NCBI GenBank assembly: GCA_018806985.1
Contig: JADANN010000398.1
Span: 267,501-331,500 of the forward strand
Length of the DNA stretch: 64,000 bases
DNA from: Angiostrongylus vasorum
Lineage: Eukaryota > Nematoda > Chromadorea > Rhabditida > Metastrongylidae
Reading direction: 5' to 3'
Shown here: piece after piece, positions 62,901-64,000 of the stretch
Position numbering within the stretch: the first letter of the stretch is position 1
Layout of the letters: each line of letters opens with the position of its first letter
Made by a program: the position numbers and the translations under genes
The notes under the pieces: generated by a model
Told to the model about the DNA's origin: nothing
The model's database searches: none
What the model saw: only the letters and a program-made list of their open reading frames with translations

Positions 62901-63770
62901 ATGAGTGGATGCAAGGAAGGGAAAATATCTGATCTGGTATCACACTATAAGGCATATATTTCAATTCTTCTTACAATTTGTATAGGAGCACAAATGCACA
63001 CGTTTTTATACGATGAGGTGTGGCCAAAGGTCGAGTTAGATCCGTTGTCTCGTCTTATATTTCTTGAATCTCTCGATGATTTTGTCCTTGATGGAACCCT
63101 GGAATCGGCACCTCCTTCAATTGTGTCAGCGTATATCACTCATCTGGCTTCTGAAGGGCATTTCTCTCAACTTCAAGCCTCTGTCGTTCGTTTTCCAATC
63201 CACTGTGTCGACATACACTATGTTATGTCAACATGCAAACAAAACGGTCTCTATGATGGCATCATTTACGTGATGAATAAAGCCCTTGGAGATTATATTT
63301 CACCTTTGGAAGAAATGCTGTGCGATGTTTCGTCCTTTGCATCTCATGAAGTACTGTCAGACTCAGAAGTGGAGCGAGGCAACCGTTTACTGTTGTATCT
63401 ACATTGTTGTCTTGCGGGCCATGCCTACCCTTTCGGTTCTCTACCTCAAGAACAGATGTCTACAGTGCCATATCAAGTTTATCAGTGTATCACATCGTTG
63501 AAAGGCAAGGATGGTGTCTTTTCTGACGTGTCTTATCCCTACCTTCGATTACTACTAACCTTTGATGCACAACAGTTCACTCATCTGCTTCGGACTTGTT
63601 CTGATGCTCCTGTTTTTCAAAGTGAAGGTAGACTCCAGAGACTTATAGAGAATATAGGTCGATTATCGATGGACCTTCGGTGTGAATCCGCTCTCGTTCA
63701 TTTTCTTGTACTCGTGAGCCAGTTGACTGAAAACAACAGCATAATCATTCCCATTGAAATTGTTGAAGAA
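59996..63770 (+). CDS. vps-8: VPS8-like CORVET tethering-complex subunit, N-terminal part (gene runs off the window)
   Basis: VPS8 is the Rab5-binding subunit of the CORVET complex, which tethers early endosomes. Coding exons seen: 59996-60469, 61567-61680, 61941-63770, together 806 codons, ending at a clean donor (GAA|GTAAGC). The rest, which in this family carries the C-terminal RING finger, must lie beyond 64,000. The N-terminal part has WD-like beta-propeller blades: AIATGGSHIAVATSKGTLLI, then CVAFSGSGRYVAIGYSRGFV in exon 2, and LLTLDSGGSVFEI with CVFSGCNGEVLHM in exon 3; the order and the DSGGSVFE block fit VPS8. The rest of exon 3 is helical, with no identifiable domain motif. The 588-codon frame usually called from ATG 62,046 misses the exon start at 61,941. 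Intron 1 holds two opposed family B copies. Confidence 0.85.
60564..60943 (-). repeat. Family B element in VPS8 intron 1
   Basis: On + the 3' end is on the left (CTTACTTATGTGGACACTTG) and the 5' end (AAACCGTT, 60,937-60,944) on the right. Interior blocks match 15,421-15,807. Confidence 0.8.
61143..61534 (+). repeat. Family B element in VPS8 intron 1, opposed copy
   Basis: Forward copy from AGCTTTACCGACTCACGTGG to CCATCCAATTATCCAAGTAA. It ends 33 bases before exon 2. Confidence 0.85.
61785..61898 (+). repeat. Repeat family C, 3' part, in VPS8 intron 2
   Basis: Has CGCTGATGCCTGTGGTCCAA, then GTTTTGTAAATAAGTCAGCA and TCATTGTAGTTGTA. The head is unrecognisable. Confidence 0.55.
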
Positions 63771-63810
63771 GTAAGCTTATTGAACACATTCGTAGCTGGT
63801 TTTCCTCCCT

Positions 63811-64000
63811 AACGGTTTGTCACCTCATCGTGGCTAGGAGGTGCTCCTGGGTGTCGGACTGCGATGTACAGCGGGTGGATTCGTCTCCCCGGCAAGATCT
63901 CCCATGCTGAGGTGTCTAGCTTTTCAACTAGGAAGCCCAGCTAAGACTAAACCAGTACCAATATCCATCACCGTCTTGGTATCAAAATAGTCACATGGTG
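63811..64000 (+). repeat. Family B element, cut by the window end
   Basis: Starts AACGGTTTGTCACCTCATCG and follows the family to the last base. It lies in the VPS8 intron that begins at 63,771. Confidence 0.85.

Noticed and set aside
62046..63812. 588-codon frame taken as a separate gene from its first ATG
   Set aside because: The VPS8 exon starts at 61,941 after an AG, in frame with the earlier exons, and ends at the donor 63,771; the last codons of the long frame are intron.

Overview
The window is nuclear DNA of a nematode, most likely a strongylid (clade V, hookworm-like). The protein matches are animal-type, exons are short (about 40-560 nt, one of 1.8 kb) with nematode 3' splice signals (TTTTCAG, TTTTTAG), several start codons sit a few bases after a splice acceptor (the mark of SL trans-splicing), and introns are long and packed with RTE, Penelope-like and mariner retroelement relics and tRNA-related SINEs. 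The genus is inference; no rRNA, tRNA gene or organelle marker is present.

Six genes can be read. (1) An unidentified gene on + in the left third, with exon candidates from 2154 to a stop at 12234. (2) Glutamate dehydrogenase on +, eight exons, 17511-21482, 537 aa, complete. (3) The catalytic subunit of queuine tRNA-ribosyltransferase on -, five exons, 32645-22286, 396 aa, complete, convergent with (2). (4) A medium-chain dehydrogenase/reductase on -, nine exons, 40222-33812, 362 aa, with one odd splice acceptor. (5) The BuGZ/ZNF207 spindle-assembly zinc-finger protein on -, eight exons, 51047-46915, 408 aa, with a GLEBS-like Bub3-binding motif at its C-terminus. (6) Mannose-1-phosphate guanylyltransferase beta on +, five exons, 52625-59469, 359 aa, divergent from (5). 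(7) The first three coding exons (806 codons) of a VPS8-like CORVET subunit on +, from 59996, running off the right edge. Counting the unidentified gene this makes seven loci, all apparently housekeeping except the first.

Much of the rest is repeats. Family A is a ~275 bp tRNA-derived SINE (box A and box B at its head, TTTATCC-type tail) with over 20 copies on both strands. Family B is a ~385 bp non-autonomous element whose 3' end matches that of a 2.4 kb RTE copy at 28866-31245. Family C is a ~135 bp tRNA-related element that also occurs as a head-to-head palindrome at 58850-59140. RTE fragments lie at 1, 26.6, 28.9, 44.2, 46 and 53.3 kb; a Penelope-like element with GIY-YIG coding sequence in two inverted arms lies at 41.9-44.2 kb; two dead mariner copies lie at 38.2 and 49.1 kb.

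The genes do not form a shared pathway. The main interest lies in the repeats (palindromic SINE, SINE/LINE tail sharing, inverted element pairs inside introns, hammerhead-like motifs in Penelope ends), in two GC-AG introns, and in the unidentified gene. I saw no clear new enzymatic or defence system.
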